Assembly (NCBI GenBank): GCA_945860325.1
Contig: CAMARL010000086.1
Location: forward strand, 1 to 7,613
DNA length: 7,613 nucleotides
Origin: Spirosoma fluviale
GTDB lineage: Bacteria; Bacteroidota; Bacteroidia; Cytophagales; Spirosomataceae
Reading direction: 5' to 3'
This document shows, in pieces, positions 6,440-7,613 of this stretch (its first letter is position 1; the number at the start of each line of letters is the position of its first letter). The translations under genes and the position numbers were made by a program. The notes beneath the pieces are model-generated. The model saw only the letters and a list, made by a program, of their open reading frames with translations, made no database searches and was not told the DNA's origin.

Positions 6440-7613
6440 TTATTTTTTGAAAATTTTTGACAAAATAAATCCAGTCCCCACAATGCTTAATGTTCCTAAA
6501 ACTACCGTCATCTTAGAATCCAATGGCAAACGATACCCCTCAGGTAAATTATCTTTAAATGAAATCATGGCTATAATAAAAACACCAATAGTCGCTGCAA
6601 TTTTGGCTTGCCAGTTGACGACATTTTTAGCCAAATAGCCCATTAAAAAGATGCCCAACATCCCCCCCGCAAAAATACCGGATAATTTCCACCAGACGTC
6701 CAACAAACTTTTTACCCCAATCATGCTAATCCCAAACGTAATTCCCATGATTCCCATCACCGCCGTAGCCACATGTAAAATTCGTAATTGCTTTTTGGGC
6801 GCCACATCTTTATTCACATAGCGCATGTAAATATCATTCAAAAAGACCGTCGCCGAACTGTTCATTCCACTGCTCATCGTACTCATCGCGGCAGATAATA
6901 ATGCCGCCATCAACAAGCCCAAAAAGCCTGTAGGTATTTGAGTCTTCATGAAAAAAGGCAAAACCTTATCTCCATAATCGGCCGCTTTTAAAGCCTCCAT
7001 CGCGATCCCTTTTTCCGCCGCCACTTGCTGTTTTAACTCAAAAATCAAAGCTGGATTTTGACCATAAAAAACATACAGCGCCGTGCCAATCAGGAAAAAC
7101 AAAAACGAAACAGGTAGAAAATACATGGCACACAGCCAAACACTTTTGGCCGCATCCTGCGTATTTTTTGCCGTATGATATCGCTGAATGTAATTTTGGT
7201 CAATACCAAAATTGGTCAAATTGATAAAAAATCCATACATCAATACCACCCAAAAAGAACTGGTGGAAAAATCCAACGAGAAATCCCCTAGGTCAAATTT
7301 ATGTTCTGCCACCCCTGTTTCAATCACTTGGCTTATGCCCACTTGTGATAAAATAATGCCTAAAATCAACAAAGCCCCCATCGTCTTGATGACCGCTTGG
7401 ATCACCTCCGTCCAAATCACCGCTTCCATGCCGCCAAGCACCGTGTAAAAAATAATGCAAAAACCAGACACGATAATAATCAATCGCATGTCTAAACCTG
7501 TCAGCGCATTCAGTGTCAAAGCAATTCCATAAAATATGGTTCCCATGCGGGCCAATTGGGTCATGATAAAACACAACATCGCATAGGTCCGCGCCCAAGA
7601 TCCAAAGCGTTTT
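6440..7613 (-). CDS. Sodium:solute symporter family (SSS) transporter, N-terminus outside window
   Basis: The frame is open to the window edge, giving 390 visible residues from ...KRFGSWARTYAMLCF to the TAA at 6442-6440; roughly the first 100-150 residues of a normal SSS protein are missing. ATG 7579 is internal because the upstream residues KRFGSWARTYA and TQLARMGTIFYGIALTLNALTG fit the family. Other family signatures are the helix ending YTVLGGMEAVIWTEVIQ, NFGIDQNYIQRYHTAKN (about residues 134-150), and MSTMSSGMNSSATVFLNDIY (about 243-262), which corresponds to the helix providing Ser residues to the Na2 sodium site in vSGLT-like proteins. At least eight hydrophobic helices are visible, and the C-terminus is basic (SKIFKK). 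It imports a sugar, sugar acid or related solute with sodium across the inner membrane. It is the upstream gene of a tight operon with the aldolase; no promoter is visible because the start is outside the window. Confidence 0.9.
   Translation of the reverse strand, partial: KRFGSWARTYAMLCFIMTQLARMGTIFYGIALTLNALTGLDMRLIIIVSGFCIIFYTVLGGMEAVIWTEVIQAVIKTMGALLILGIILSQVGISQVIETGVAEHKFDLGDFSLDFSTSSFWVVLMYGFFINLTNFGIDQNYIQRYHTAKNTQDAAKSVWLCAMYFLPVSFLFFLIGTALYVFYGQNPALIFELKQQVAAEKGIAMEALKAADYGDKVLPFFMKTQIPTGFLGLLMAALLSAAMSTMSSGMNSSATVFLNDIYMRYVNKDVAPKKQLRILHVATAVMGIMGITFGISMIGVKSLLDVWWKLSGIFAGGMLGIFLMGYLAKNVVNWQAKIAATIGVFIIAMISFKDNLPEGYRLPLDSKMTVVLGTLSIVGTGFILSKIFKK

Overview
The window looks like chromosomal DNA of a member of the Bacteroidota, probably a Cytophagales-type bacterium. 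The evidence is two large TonB-dependent outer-membrane receptors, one with an N-terminal carboxypeptidase-regulatory-like domain, signal peptides ending in ...FGQ or ...WGQ, AT-rich intergenic DNA, few Shine-Dalgarno sequences and TTTG-type -7 promoter motifs. The genus cannot be fixed from this sequence.

Layout. Positions 1-639 (+) hold the C-terminal part of an alkaline-phosphatase-superfamily phosphoesterase of the type often fused to a YncE-like beta-propeller. It overlaps by 11 bp the start of a 701-residue TonB-dependent receptor (629-2734, +) with heme/hemoglobin-receptor-like features. A 291-bp intergenic region (2735-3025) carries several palindromes and a probable FNR/CRP-family operator. 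It precedes a second, 818-residue TonB-dependent receptor (3026-5482, +). Convergent to it, on the minus strand, lies a tight two-gene operon: a sodium:solute symporter (6440-7613, N-terminus outside the window) followed after 6 bp by a DHDPS/N-acetylneuraminate-lyase-family aldolase (5528-6433). No RNA genes, CRISPR arrays, transposases or integrases were found.

How the genes may work together. The phosphoesterase and first receptor form an overlapping pair, so a periplasmic or surface phosphatase may be paired with uptake of its substrate or product. The symporter and lyase fit import and aldol cleavage of a 2-keto acid or a sugar acid such as sialic acid. These links are inferred from gene order and family knowledge.

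Most unusual point. An approximately 86-bp palindromic repeat occurs twice in direct orientation. One copy (668-753) lies inside the first 45 codons of the first receptor gene; the other (2738-2822) lies directly after that gene's stop codon. The copies differ inside the hairpin but keep its pairing, including one clean compensatory G:C to A:T change, and share a 23-bp identical 3' core. Copy 1 is read through in frame and supplies part of the receptor's signal peptide. Removing 87 bases (668-754) leaves a compact, ordinary 21-residue signal peptide. This resembles in principle the protein-coding palindromic elements known from Rickettsia and is the best candidate for something undescribed here.
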